49,937 nucleotides of DNA, taken from assembly GCA_002390025.1 (NCBI GenBank), contig DGRU01000030.1, positions 1-49,937 of the forward strand, given 5' to 3'. Within the stretch, counting starts at the first letter, position 1. Every line of letters starts with the position of its first letter. Shown in pieces: positions 24,254 through 33,075 of this stretch. The DNA comes from Lachnospiraceae bacterium UBA4380 (GTDB taxonomy: Bacteria > Bacillota > Clostridia > Lachnospirales > Lachnospiraceae). The position numbers and the translations under genes are program-made. Below the pieces are notes generated by a model. The model ran no database searches and had not been told where the DNA came from. It saw nothing but the letters and a program-made list of their open reading frames with translations.

Positions 24254-25069
24254 ATGAACATGAATCCGGTTTATATAGATACCTGTCTGTTCGGCAGTTC
24301 TTCACTGTCCCGGATCAGGGACTATTCCAGAGCTTACGGAGATAAAATAGGATTTGAGATTCTGGCCATGTTTGACCTGCGCGATTTTGAAAAGGCCCTG
24401 AGAGACAATCTCGATGTCCTGCAAAAGCACCGGATCTCCTTCCACGGACCGGTCTACTGCGTGGAGCATTCCGCGGCGAGAGGAACGGCCGAATATGAGG
24501 AATCCATGTGGCATGTCCGTCAGACTTATCAGTACGCACAGATTCTGGGAAGTACACATTTTACCATGCATCTCAATAACTGCCGCGTTGATCCGGCCGC
24601 CAAAGAGCAGATGCTCTGCAATGCCGTAGAAAATTACAGAGAACTCCGGGAACTTTTCGGGACCATCGACTGCGAGGTACTGATTGAAAACACAGGGACG
24701 ATCCTGCAGAAAAACATGCTGCTGGACCAGAGGGAATTTACAGACTTCTGCCGTGACATGCGGTGCGGTGTGCTCATTGATATCGGACACGCAAATGCCA
24801 ATGGCTGGGACCTCTTTGGTCTGATCGAAGATCTGCAGCCGCAGATCCGCGCCTACCATCTGCACAACAATGACGGCATGAATGACCAGCACCGGCGCCT
24901 GCACGACGGGACCATTGATTTCACTCCCCTGCTGGAGAAAATCCTTACAGATACGCCGGAGGCGGACCTCATCATCGAATACACCCGCAGGACCATGGAC
25001 GGTCCGGGCCTGCACGAGGACATACGGGAGGTGCTTGATGCCAGGGACCGCCGGCGCGGACAGCTGTAA
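24254..25069 (+). CDS. Sugar phosphate isomerase/epimerase-like TIM-barrel protein
   Basis: A 271-residue protein of the xylose isomerase-like TIM-barrel superfamily (AP endonuclease 2 type). Metal-ligand residues are placed as in the family: Glu in VLIENTGT, Asp and His in LIDIGHANANG, His in AYHLHNNDG, and Glu in LIIEYTRR. It could isomerise or epimerise a sugar, inositol or related compound; the substrate is not visible. The ATG at 24254, after AGGTG, is preferred to the GTG at 24227. It starts 42 bases after the cyclase gene and reads in the same direction, so co-transcription is likely. Confidence 0.78.
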   Translation: MNMNPVYIDTCLFGSSSLSRIRDYSRAYGDKIGFEILAMFDLRDFEKALRDNLDVLQKHRISFHGPVYCVEHSAARGTAEYEESMWHVRQTYQYAQILGSTHFTMHLNNCRVDPAAKEQMLCNAVENYRELRELFGTIDCEVLIENTGTILQKNMLLDQREFTDFCRDMRCGVLIDIGHANANGWDLFGLIEDLQPQIRAYHLHNNDGMNDQHRRLHDGTIDFTPLLEKILTDTPEADLIIEYTRRTMDGPGLHEDIREVLDARDRRRGQL

Positions 25070-25119
25070 ATCAGCAGGACAGATTTGTAAAAAATGGATA
25101 AACAGTATACGATTTATAG

Positions 25120-25125
25120 TATAAT
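25120..25125 (+). promoter_or_regulatory. -10 box upstream of the tandem CNBD gene
   Basis: TATAAT in TAGTATAATGTG lies about 70 bases before the start at 25196. No clear -35 box is seen. It suggests that the CNBD gene can be transcribed separately from the cyclase. Confidence 0.55.
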
Positions 25126-25195
25126 GTGTCTGTAATCGTGTAAAAACAAACACAATTGTAATAAATACCGTTAATGAGAGTGAGAGGAGTAGAAC

Positions 25196-26209
25196 ATGCA
25201 GGAAAAAGTATTTAAGCAGAATGAAGTGATTTTTTGGGAAGGCTCTGCAGGCAAATGCATGTACAAGGTCATCGAGGGTACAGTCTGTGTTTTTCTCGGC
25301 TACGGAACCAAGGATGAGACAAAGCTGACAGAACTCGGGGAAGGCAGGATCTTCGGCGAGATGGCAGTTCTGGAGGCGTGGACAAGGTCTGCTACAGTTG
25401 TGGCTGCACATGATGAGGTCAAGGTCCTCGAGATCAGCGCAGAGGAGCTCAGTAACTTCTTTTCGGAAGACCCCGAACAGATCAAGATGATCATGAAAAA
25501 CCTGAGCCGCCGTCTGCGGGAGCTGACCGAGGATTATACGGAAGTATGCAATACCATCAGTGAAATGCACCGGACAAGAGGAGAAATCGACAGCAGAAAA
25601 GAAGGACTTCTCTCCAAGATCAAAAAATTCCTGAAAGACTATGATCGCTTCTTCAATCTCAGCACTTCGCTCGAAGCGATGGAAACATATGAAGATATTG
25701 AACAGATCCGGGAAGAGCACGGAGAGATGAGGGAGAACCTGCGTTTCAGGAAAGAGCAGGTTATCTTCCGCCAGGGCGATGCAGGAGACTGCATGTACTA
25801 TATCGGCAGCGGCACTGTCGGTATCTACACAGACTACGGCACAGAGCAGGAGGTGAAACTCGCTGAGCTCAATGAGAACCAGTTCTTCGGCGAAATGGGA
25901 CTGATTGAAAAGCTGCCCCGTTCCGCAACTGCTGTAGTCCTGGAAGATGACACAGTTCTGACCCGCCTCACTGAGGAGGGACTGGACCGGATGTTTGAAG
26001 AAAGACCAACCTTTATCCTGCTTGCCATGCAGCACCTTTCCTCCAGACTTCGCCGTCTGACAAAAGAGTACGGAAAGGCCTGCAGGACGGTCGCCAAGAT
26101 GAATGACGAAGAAAACGGCAGGGGCGAGCTGACAATGAATGATGAAGACGGGATCCGGTATTACGTCGCGCTTGCCCAGAGCCGGAATAACCGCTGGATG
26201 TATTTCTGA
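25196..26209 (+). CDS. Protein with two cyclic-nucleotide-binding domains
   Basis: A 337-residue protein made of two CRP-type cyclic-nucleotide-binding domains, about 1-115 and 185-315, joined by a charged helical linker. Both phosphate-binding cassettes look intact: FGEMAVLEAWTRSATVV and FGEMGLIEKLPRSATAVV, with the Glu and Arg that hold the ribose and phosphate of cAMP or cGMP. Each domain is followed by a helix with LSRRLRELTEDY and LSSRLRRLTKEY. No helix-turn-helix, kinase or channel domain is present, so it is not a classical CRP/FNR factor; it resembles a regulatory subunit. The partner is unknown. The nearby class III cyclase is a natural source of ligand. ATG at 25196 follows GAGAGGAG. 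Confidence 0.88.
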   Translation: MQEKVFKQNEVIFWEGSAGKCMYKVIEGTVCVFLGYGTKDETKLTELGEGRIFGEMAVLEAWTRSATVVAAHDEVKVLEISAEELSNFFSEDPEQIKMIMKNLSRRLRELTEDYTEVCNTISEMHRTRGEIDSRKEGLLSKIKKFLKDYDRFFNLSTSLEAMETYEDIEQIREEHGEMRENLRFRKEQVIFRQGDAGDCMYYIGSGTVGIYTDYGTEQEVKLAELNENQFFGEMGLIEKLPRSATAVVLEDDTVLTRLTEEGLDRMFEERPTFILLAMQHLSSRLRRLTKEYGKACRTVAKMNDEENGRGELTMNDEDGIRYYVALAQSRNNRWMYF

Positions 26210-26425
26210 TATCCTGCGACGAGATCTTTGACGCCGGTGCGGGGAGCATGTCCTCGACGTATCATTGTAATCGGGGCCTGCAGGATTGCGCGGCAGTTTT
26301 CGACAATTGACAAAGGTGCTCTGCTGTGGAAAAATAGGTGTGGAAACAGTTTTTAATAACGTTTTTTAATACCTTCTTAAGTAAAAAGTACGGCAAACGA
26401 ATGAACTCTGGATCGGAGATGGATC

Positions 26426-27118
26426 ATGGTAGAGACAGATCGGGATCAGGATGTGAACAGGGGCACAGAAGCTGCTAAGAACGGTGTCATTGACGGTACA
26501 CAGCCTGCAGAAGACGCAGCTGTTGAGAATAAAAAGACTGCCGGACCCGCGGCGGCTGACGGCAGAAAGACTGCCGGGCCTGCAGCCGGACAAGGCGGAA
26601 AAGCTGCCGGACCTGCAGGCGGACAGAGCAGGAAGAAGGGCCGGCGCAAAAGCAGCGGGGCAGCGGAGACTGCTGGACAGGCAGGCCGTAAAGGCCGCCG
26701 GACAGAAAAACACAGAAAAGCAGCCGGGAAAAGCAGCCGGAAACATAAGACGACAGCCCAGACGATCACAAAGAGTTTCGGACACGCATTTGACGGAATA
26801 TTTGCCGGCTTGGAAGAACGCAATATGAAGATCCATTGCACCATGGCAGTGCTGGTCGTCTTTTTCGGACTGATCCTGCACATCTCGGTGACCGAGTGGT
26901 GCATCTGCCTGGTTCTTTTCGGACTGATCATGGGCCTGGAACTTGTCAACACAGCGCTTGAGGCTGTGGTTGACCTGGTGACAAAGGAATATCAGCCTCT
27001 GGCAAAACGGGCCAAGGACACGGCTGCCGGGGCGGTCCTGATCGCTGCCATCATGGCGGCGGCAGCAGGCCTGATCATCTTTATTCCCCGCCTTTTGTAT
27101 GTGCTCAGAAGCTTCTGA
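26426..27118 (+). CDS. dgkA: Diacylglycerol/undecaprenol kinase with long basic N-terminal tail
   Basis: A 230-residue protein. The C-terminal 115 residues are the small membrane kinase DgkA/UdpK: ITKSFGHAFDGIFAGLEERN, three hydrophobic helices, and the catalytic motif GLELVNTALEAVVDLV. It phosphorylates diacylglycerol or undecaprenol at the inner membrane. The first 115 residues are an unusual tail of Lys, Arg, Ala, Gly and Pro, including three copies of an 11-residue KTAGPAA-type repeat (DNA 26534-26632) and a run of basic clusters. Typical family members are about 115-130 residues, so the tail doubles the size. ATG at 26426 follows GGAG. It lies 216 bases downstream of the CNBD gene. Confidence 0.88.
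   Translation: MVETDRDQDVNRGTEAAKNGVIDGTQPAEDAAVENKKTAGPAAADGRKTAGPAAGQGGKAAGPAGGQSRKKGRRKSSGAAETAGQAGRKGRRTEKHRKAAGKSSRKHKTTAQTITKSFGHAFDGIFAGLEERNMKIHCTMAVLVVFFGLILHISVTEWCICLVLFGLIMGLELVNTALEAVVDLVTKEYQPLAKRAKDTAAGAVLIAAIMAAAAGLIIFIPRLLYVLRSF
26534..26632 (+). repeat. In-frame 33-base tandem repeat in dgkA, three copies
   Basis: Units start at 26534, 26567 and 26600 with the core AAGACTGCCGGACC. They encode KTAGPAAADGR, KTAGPAAGQGG and KAAGPAGGQSR. Confidence 0.88.
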
Positions 27119-27432
27119 GAACAGGCGCGGTCTTTCCCGGTGAAAGCTGCCGCCGCTATATGAGGATAAGAGGAAGCGACGGCGGGTCCTGAATCAAAGA
27201 GTGTTGTTTAGAAATAATTTCGGAAATCTTTTCACAAAAATTTCTTTTCCGAAACAGCTTTGCAACATTTGATCATTATGATACATGACAGGCGCGGCGG
27301 AAAAGACCGGAACGCGGCGCCGGAAGATCGGTTATTTTCAAAACGGTAACTGCGGCAGGACCGTGCAGGAGCGTCACGGTATTGCTGAAAAAAACACTGT
27401 CAAGATCGCTCCGGAAAGAGAGGATGTATAAA
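27119..27432. other. Spacer between dgkA and the phasin-like gene, with a palindrome
   Basis: No gene is seen. TTTCGGAAA (27218-27226) and TTTCCGAAA (27246-27254) form a perfect 9-bp inverted repeat around a 19-base AT-rich loop. ATCAT-T-ATGAT lies near 27272. They may belong to the promoter region of the phasin-like gene. A GC-rich imperfect hairpin after dgkA near 27150-27185 lacks a T-run. Confidence 0.5.
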
Positions 27433-27846
27433 ATGGCAATGGAGAAAATCGGTGACGGCCTCAAGAAAATTCTTCTTGTCGGCATTGGAGCTGCCGCTAC
27501 AACAGTGGAGAAATCCTCCCAGATCATTGATGATCTCGTAAAAAAGGGTGAGATCACTGTTGAGCAGGGCAAGGAACTCAACAAAGAGCTGCAGCACAAT
27601 GTCAGGAAGACAATGGAAGCCCGCAAGGCTGATGCTGTTTCTATCGAAGAAAAGCTTGCCAAGATGAGCGCGGACGAGCTGGCTCTGCTCAAGTCCAAGA
27701 TCGCTGAAGCCGAGAAGGCAATTGATGATGTCACCGGTGTGACGGAAGGCGACGAGATCGCAGCTGCATCTGCAGAGCTTGACGCAATGGATGATGCCCT
27801 CAAGGATGAAGGCTATGCTCCCGCGGGAGAAGTTTCCGAGGAATAA
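27433..27846 (+). CDS. Phasin-like protein
   Basis: A 137-residue acidic helical protein. MEKIGDGLKKILLVGIGAAATTVEKS and the following DDLVKKGEITVEQGKELNKEL match proteins annotated as phasin or polyhydroxyalkanoate granule-associated in Lachnospiraceae. The N-terminal helix is amphipathic and Gly/Ala-rich; the rest is probably coiled coil. No polyhydroxyalkanoate synthesis genes are nearby, so a role at granules is not supported here; a membrane-stress or scaffolding role is as likely. The ATG at 27433 follows GAGAGGATG; earlier in-frame starts lack spacing. It lies upstream of an AarF/UbiB kinase with a hairpin in between. Confidence 0.75.
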   Translation: MAMEKIGDGLKKILLVGIGAAATTVEKSSQIIDDLVKKGEITVEQGKELNKELQHNVRKTMEARKADAVSIEEKLAKMSADELALLKSKIAEAEKAIDDVTGVTEGDEIAAASAELDAMDDALKDEGYAPAGEVSEE

Positions 27847-27947
27847 TTTACAGGTTGCCGCTTTCGAGCGAGCTCGGCGCAACTCAATGTTGATTTGTCT
27901 GTGCACGGCTCACTGCTGACGCGCGGCTTGCAAATGTGATATGAACT

Positions 27948-27996
27948 GCCCGCTGCGGGTATGGCCTTCAGGGCCGGTTTCCGCTGCGGGCATTTT
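27948..27996 (+). terminator. Hairpin after the phasin-like gene
   Basis: GCCCGCTGCGG (27948-27958) pairs with CCGCTGCGGGC (27981-27991) with one mismatch, with an inner GGCC/GGCC stem; ATTTTC follows. A moderate terminator that may allow some read-through into the AarF-type gene. Confidence 0.6.
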
Positions 27997-28073
27997 CATA
28001 TGGAATACCATATGGAAAATAAGTAAATGTGCTGCCCCTGCGGCAGCCTGCATCTGACAGACTGGGGAAGACT

Positions 28074-29663
28074 ATGGAAGAGAAAGCAAAGATGGACAAC
28101 CGGTCCAGGATGAAGGAGATCCGGGAAGTGCTTTTCCGAAACCACATCACGCGGGGCGTGACACCGGAAAAACTCAGGGTCATTCTCGAGGAACTCGGGC
28201 CAACCTATATTAAACTCGGACAGATCATGTCCCTGCACTCGGACATTCTCCCCAAAGCCTACTGCGACGAGCTCATCAAGCTGAATTATGATGTCAAACC
28301 CATGCCTTTTTCCGAGGTAGAGGAAGTCATCAACCGCTCCTATCGGGAAGACTGGCACAAGTTTTTTTCATCGATCGAGGAGGATTCACTGGGGTCGGCA
28401 TCGATCGCCCAGGTGCATCGGGCAAGGCTGCTGACCGGAGAGGATGTCGTCATCAAGGTACAGCGCAAGGGCATCTATGATATGATGGCGCGCGATATCG
28501 GCCTTCTGCACAGACTGGTGCATCTGATGCCTTCTGTCGGCGGGCTCAAGAATGTCGTCGATCTGGGCATGATCCTGGATGAGATGTGGGCCGTCGCCCA
28601 GGAGGAGATGGATTTCCTCAAGGAAGCGGCAAATATTGAGGAATTTACCCGCAACAACAGCGGGATTGCCTATGTCCGCGTTCCTCACCTCTACCGCGAG
28701 TACACCACAAGCCGTGTGCTGGTGATGGAGTATGTCGGCGGCTGCCCGATCAATGACAAGGATCATCTCCTGAGCCGCGGATATGACCTGAACGAGGTGG
28801 GGCGAAAGTTCGTCAACAACTATATCAAACAGGTTATGGAAGACGGCTTTTTCCATGCGGATCCCCACCCGGGCAATGTCAAGGTTCACGACGGAAAGAT
28901 CGTCTGGATCGACATGGGCATGATGGGGCGGCTTTCCACCCGTGACAAGAAACTGATGGAGCGTGCGATCCGCTCCCTCGCCGTCAGCGATATCGCAGGT
29001 CTGGAGAGCGCGATTCTGGAGCTCTGTGATACCAAGGGCAAAGTGGACGATGGCCGTCTCTACCGCGAACTCCGCACCCTGGTCGAGCGCTACGGCAAGA
29101 TGTCCCTGGGAAGTATCGATATACTCGACTTCTTTATGCAGGTGCTTGAGATCATGAAGGAGAACGGGCTTAAGCTCCCGCACGGCATGACCATGCTTGC
29201 CCGAGGACTCAACCATATGCAGGGCGTCCTCACCGAGATCAGCCCCGACATCAACATGATCGAGATCGCTGCCGCCCGCATCCGAGAGACCACTTTCGAA
29301 CAGTTTGACCTCAAACATGAGGCGAGGCGCACGGGAAGGAAACTCTATACCGCCGCCTACAAGACGGTTGAGATCCCGCCCCTGGTCAAGAGCGCCCTGG
29401 AGGAATACCTGAAGGGGCAGGCGACTGTGAATATGAGGCTGGACACGACCAGAGAGATGAGCGATCTGCTGCGCAGACTGGTTCGGAACATTGTCATGGG
29501 ACTGTGGGTCATGGCCCTCCTGATCGGCTCCAGTATCATCTGCACGACAGACATGCGGCCCAAAATGCTGGGCATTCCCGCCCTTGGCTTTTTCGGATTT
29601 ATGCTGGCATTTGCAATCTGCCTGTACATCTTCATCCGCCACTGGCTGACGAGAAATCGATAG
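28074..29663 (+). CDS. AarF/UbiB/ABC1-family protein kinase-like membrane protein
   Basis: A 529-residue atypical kinase-like protein. The family motif KxGQ is in TYIKLGQIMSLHSDILP, followed by SLGSASIAQVHRA, VVIKVQRKGI, EEMDFLKEAANI, FFHADPHPGN and WIDMGMMGRL. These are the UbiB signature, nucleotide-binding and metal-binding elements. Two hydrophobic helices close the C-terminus (NIVMGLWVMALLIGSSIICT and IPALGFFGFMLAFAICLYIF), as in other members. In other bacteria such proteins support lipid or quinone metabolism with ATPase activity; this strict-anaerobe-like context has no quinone genes, so the role is open. ATG at 28074 follows GGGGAAG. A strong terminator lies downstream. Confidence 0.9.
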   Translation: MEEKAKMDNRSRMKEIREVLFRNHITRGVTPEKLRVILEELGPTYIKLGQIMSLHSDILPKAYCDELIKLNYDVKPMPFSEVEEVINRSYREDWHKFFSSIEEDSLGSASIAQVHRARLLTGEDVVIKVQRKGIYDMMARDIGLLHRLVHLMPSVGGLKNVVDLGMILDEMWAVAQEEMDFLKEAANIEEFTRNNSGIAYVRVPHLYREYTTSRVLVMEYVGGCPINDKDHLLSRGYDLNEVGRKFVNNYIKQVMEDGFFHADPHPGNVKVHDGKIVWIDMGMMGRLSTRDKKLMERAIRSLAVSDIAGLESAILELCDTKGKVDDGRLYRELRTLVERYGKMSLGSIDILDFFMQVLEIMKENGLKLPHGMTMLARGLNHMQGVLTEISPDINMIEIAAARIRETTFEQFDLKHEARRTGRKLYTAAYKTVEIPPLVKSALEEYLKGQATVNMRLDTTREMSDLLRRLVRNIVMGLWVMALLIGSSIICTTDMRPKMLGIPALGFFGFMLAFAICLYIFIRHWLTRNR

Positions 29664-29726
29664 GCACCGGGGCGGTCGTGTGCGCGGCATCCGCCTGCCG
29701 CCCGGTTGGGCGCTCAATTCAATCTG

Positions 29727-29777
29727 AAAAAAAGACACCCTTTGGAAAATGTGGTTTTTTCCGAAGGGTGTCTTTTT
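29727..29777. terminator. Bidirectional intrinsic terminator
   Basis: GACACCCTTTGG and CCGAAGGGTGTC pair (within 29733-29772), extended by A-rich and T-rich flanks on both sides. It serves the AarF-type gene and possibly the converging amidase gene. Confidence 0.9.
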
Positions 29778-29785
29778 ATATGTTC

Positions 29786-29940
29786 TAATGATGCTTCTGA
29801 AGATGTATCCGAAGATGATTCCAAAAATGTTTTCGATGATGTTTTTGATGTTTTTCGGGATGCATTCCAGCACTGAAGGAATCTGCAATCTGCAGTGCCG
29901 TTCAATTCTGCAGTGCCGTTCAAAATCTGCAGTGTCTTTC
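29786..29940. repeat. Degenerate 15-base and 18-base tandem repeats
   Basis: From 29786 to about 29868 the sequence is built of GAAGATGTATCC / GATGATTCC-like units of about 15 bases. From 29887 to 29940 three units of about 18 bases (AATCTGCAGTGCCGTTC) follow. They fill the gap between converging genes. No gene is present. Confidence 0.75.
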
Positions 29941-29974
29941 AAAATGCTTCGGAAGGCCTTCAGGGTTCTTCCTG

Positions 29975-31261
29975 TTATTCGGAATCATTGTCCGAACCGG
30001 CGGTAACACCGGTTCCGTTTCCGGAAGATGTCCCGGCGGGAGTTCCTGTGGAAGGTGTGGGCTGTGCGGGACTGCCCTCCTGCCCGTCTTCTCCGCTTTC
30101 GGCTCCACTGTCCTGTGATCCGTCGGCGTCATCGGCGTCATCGGTTTCACCGGAGCCGGCTTCGCCGTCTTCAGTATTGCCGGCGTCAGTGCCGGTCTCC
30201 CAGGCTGTGCTGTCCTCTGCCGCTTCTTCGGAAGTGGAGGATGTGTCTGCGCTGCCTGCATTATCCCCGGAAAGTGAGGGATGCATGGCCAGTTCCTCCT
30301 CAGGCATCTCGGCAAACCATTTGTCCAGGCCGTCCGCGATGGCTGCGGCCATGATCTTCTGGTAGGAATCCTGGTTCATCCGCAGGTCTTCGTCGATATT
30401 GGTCATATATCCGAGCTCGATCAGCGTTGTGGGGACCTCGGCCCAGTTGTTGCCGGTCATGGAGTCGGTCTCCCAGACATATTCCTTTTTGGCGCCTGTC
30501 TGGTCACAGTATGTATTGAGAATGATATCGGACAGACGGGCAGAGGCGCTGTACAGCTCCGGATGATAGGGGTTGTCCTTTGTGATGCAGATGGTCATGG
30601 CGCCGTTTGCCTCGGTGTTTTCGGAGCCGTTGGCATGGATGCGGATAAAGGCGTCTGCCTTATTTTCATTTGCAACAGCAGCGCGGTCGACACAGCCGAT
30701 GGGATTGAAGGTGTCGCTGTGTGTCATCTTTACTTCATATCCGCGCTCCTCGAGTTCGGTGCGCAGCTTCTGGCTGACATCCATTGTCAGGTCATACTCG
30801 TGCAGACCGCTGGCAGGTCCGAAAGTGCCGACGGTGTCTGCCTCCTTCATCTCGGTGGAACCCGGGCCGACCGGCTCCTGGGTTTCGGGGACCTGTGATG
30901 CATGTCCGGGGTCAAGGACGATGACCAGCCCCTTATCCTTTGCGGAGAATGCAGGGGACTGCCCGCTGCCTGCCCAGTCCGGATCGGCATATTGGTCGCC
31001 TGTAGCAGCGGAGGCGGCGGACTGGGCCGTTGTCGCTGCAGCAGAGGCTTCTGCGGCTTCTGTGCCGGAGGCTTCCTGCCCTGTCTTTTCCGCGGCGGCA
31101 TTCTGTGTCGCTGCACTTTCAGAGCCGGCTTCGGGGACCTGTGTCTGCGCAGAATTGTTTGCGCCGCAGCCTGCCAGCAGCAGGCCTGCGCACAGGGATG
31201 CGATTATGAGAGAACGGCAGATGGACCGTCTCCGGTTTCCAGTTTTGTTTTTTTCCGTCAT
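29975..31261 (-). CDS. N-acetylmuramoyl-L-alanine amidase, lipoprotein
   Basis: A 428-residue cell-wall hydrolase of the Amidase_3 (zinc amidase) family. The N-terminal lipoprotein signal ends in LLLAGC, so it is anchored to the outer face of the membrane. An Ala/Ser/Glu/Thr-rich linker (about 35-105) leads to the catalytic domain (about 110-320). The zinc site is seen as VLDPGHA, the Glu in LHEYDLT, and RIHANG; the catalytic Glu lies in LIELGYMTN. The C-terminal 100 residues are acidic, low-complexity Asp/Ser/Gly sequence. It cleaves the bond between N-acetylmuramic acid and L-alanine. ATG at 31261 follows GAGG. The next gene upstream on the same strand is a transglutaminase-like protein. 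Confidence 0.9.
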   Translation of the reverse strand: MTEKNKTGNRRRSICRSLIIASLCAGLLLAGCGANNSAQTQVPEAGSESAATQNAAAEKTGQEASGTEAAEASAAATTAQSAASAATGDQYADPDWAGSGQSPAFSAKDKGLVIVLDPGHASQVPETQEPVGPGSTEMKEADTVGTFGPASGLHEYDLTMDVSQKLRTELEERGYEVKMTHSDTFNPIGCVDRAAVANENKADAFIRIHANGSENTEANGAMTICITKDNPYHPELYSASARLSDIILNTYCDQTGAKKEYVWETDSMTGNNWAEVPTTLIELGYMTNIDEDLRMNQDSYQKIMAAAIADGLDKWFAEMPEEELAMHPSLSGDNAGSADTSSTSEEAAEDSTAWETGTDAGNTEDGEAGSGETDDADDADGSQDSGAESGEDGQEGSPAQPTPSTGTPAGTSSGNGTGVTAGSDNDSE

Positions 31262-31313
31262 GCTTTTTTCCTCATTTCTGGCGTTTCTGGCGGTGTTAAA
31301 GATCGTGCCGCAT

Positions 31314-32825
31314 TTATTCGCGTCCGGTCAGCATTTCCCAAGTGTACCATGTACCTTCCGCTGTGGGAGCCAGCGGGGTCACGTAGTCGCGGTTCTCTTC
31401 GCTTTCGTCTGCTGTGGACCGGATATGGACCGAGGGCTGCAGCAGTGCCACCCATCCGTTATCACTGACATAGGTGAATTCGTCTCCCGGCGTGAAGGAC
31501 CGCATCTCCTCGGTAGTCCGGTTGAACATGTAATGCCGGATCCTGCTCATATAATCCTCGTCGGAGAGAGCTTCCAGAACCAACTCATAGCCGTCTTCCG
31601 AAGGGGAGAGCAGAAAATCCAGATCATCCCATGTGGCGTCGACCTCATACCACTCGCCGTCCAGTTCCACCAGGTTCCAGGCATGCTTCTCGGTGTCTGC
31701 TTCCGTGGGGCCGGCATAGCCGGAGACAACAATGCAGCTCAGGCCTGCCCGCTGCATCAGATATTCATAGGCCATGGCATAGCCGTCGCAGAGCGCAGCG
31801 CCCGCATTGCCGCTGCTGTCTTCGACCAGTGCTCCGTAGGCGGTATGCGCGTAATCGTACACGGAAGCGCTCAGAGCCGCATCCGAGTTATACCAGGCAG
31901 TGTCGATCAGCAGGTCGTGCAGCTGCAGTGCAATGCCCGCGTCCGACTGTGTGAAATCCACCTGCTCGAGCAGGGCATCGGCGGCCTTTTCCAGAAGTGC
32001 CTGCTGCTGCAGATAGATGCTGACACCGTCTTCATTGAAGGTCTCCTGACCGCTTGCGTCGGAGAGCGAGAGGATCACTCTGTATTGTCCGCCCAGAGAG
32101 GGCAGGAGATAATATCTGCATTCAAATTGAGCCTTCTCCTGCGCGATCCAGAACAGCTCCGGGTGGTCTCTTATCAGAGCATTATACGCCCGTGTATAGC
32201 TTTCTGCAAATGCATCCGAAGCCGGATTGGTCTCCAGAAGGCGGGTTTCGGAGTCCTTGCCGCCGCTGCCGTAATTCATGGCCAGCAGGAGCATTGCGTC
32301 ATACAGAAGACGCTCTTCATCAGAGATTTTTGTATAGTAATAATACAGCTCTTTGAATTCGGTCTCTTTTTCCTCTTTTCCGTCTTTTCCCTGTCCGCCG
32401 TCCTCTGAGACAGTTTCCGCGCCTGCCTTTGCGGGTGTCTGTGCAGGAGTCTGTGTTCCGCGGTCCCCGGACCGGCCGCTGCCCGACGGAGCGGGATCCT
32501 GCTCTTTTTCTTTTTTCAGGGAATCCTGTCCGGAAGAATCCTGCTCTTTTTCTTCTTTTACAGAATCCTGTCCGGAAGCATCCTGGGTTTTTGCCTTCTC
32601 CCGGCCGCTGCCCTGTGCCGAAGAGGCGGTTTCATGGGAGTCCGGACCGGTCCGGCTGCCCATCAGGCTGTCGATAGACTCGGCCAGCCGGAGTGTGGCC
32701 CGGGACATATACTCCGGTATTTTCTGTGTATAAGGGGAAATTGCGCGCAGATGACTGCCGGGTATTGCCAGCAATACAAAAAAAAGGCAGAATACTGCGA
32801 TAAACACGCGGATTAGCTTTTTCAA
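31314..32825 (-). CDS. Exported transglutaminase-like protein
   Basis: A 503-residue protein with an N-terminal hydrophobic signal or anchor (LIRVFIAVFCLFFVLLAIPG), a long low-complexity acidic and basic linker (about 60-160) and a C-terminal transglutaminase-like cysteine protease domain. The catalytic triad is visible: Cys in AALCDGYAMAYEYLMQ, His in EKHAWNLVEL, Asp in WYEVDATWDD. The linker has two copies of a 14-residue repeat (DNA 32494-32577). Likely outside the membrane, possibly in cell-wall or protein processing. The start is TTG at 32825 after GGAGGG; no ATG fits. It reads into the amidase gene with a gap of 52 bases, so both may be co-transcribed. Confidence 0.85.
   Translation of the reverse strand: MKKLIRVFIAVFCLFFVLLAIPGSHLRAISPYTQKIPEYMSRATLRLAESIDSLMGSRTGPDSHETASSAQGSGREKAKTQDASGQDSVKEEKEQDSSGQDSLKKEKEQDPAPSGSGRSGDRGTQTPAQTPAKAGAETVSEDGGQGKDGKEEKETEFKELYYYYTKISDEERLLYDAMLLLAMNYGSGGKDSETRLLETNPASDAFAESYTRAYNALIRDHPELFWIAQEKAQFECRYYLLPSLGGQYRVILSLSDASGQETFNEDGVSIYLQQQALLEKAADALLEQVDFTQSDAGIALQLHDLLIDTAWYNSDAALSASVYDYAHTAYGALVEDSSGNAGAALCDGYAMAYEYLMQRAGLSCIVVSGYAGPTEADTEKHAWNLVELDGEWYEVDATWDDLDFLLSPSEDGYELVLEALSDEDYMSRIRHYMFNRTTEEMRSFTPGDEFTYVSDNGWVALLQPSVHIRSTADESEENRDYVTPLAPTAEGTWYTWEMLTGRE
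32494..32577 (-). repeat. In-frame 42-base tandem repeat, two copies
   Basis: Two 42-base units at 32494-32535 and 32536-32577 encode SGQDSVKEEKEQDS and SGQDSLKKEKEQDP in the linker of the transglutaminase-like protein. Confidence 0.85.
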
Positions 32826-33075
32826 AAAGACCCTCCATGTGGTAAACTATACTTTGCGAATATACAGGCACCGGTATGGGCACGGAAAAGAAGTTCGGAT
32901 CCGGCGGCCGCCTGCGGTTTTTCAGGCCCGCGGTGCATAATTATGTCTATCTTACACGTCAGGGATGCAAAACGTCAATCAGACAAAAGCCGATGACCTT
33001 CAATTATTATCACATGGCGGACTTTTTCTGACAGCCGTGATTCCCCCGGCAGATATACGGATAAAGGAGCAGAAG

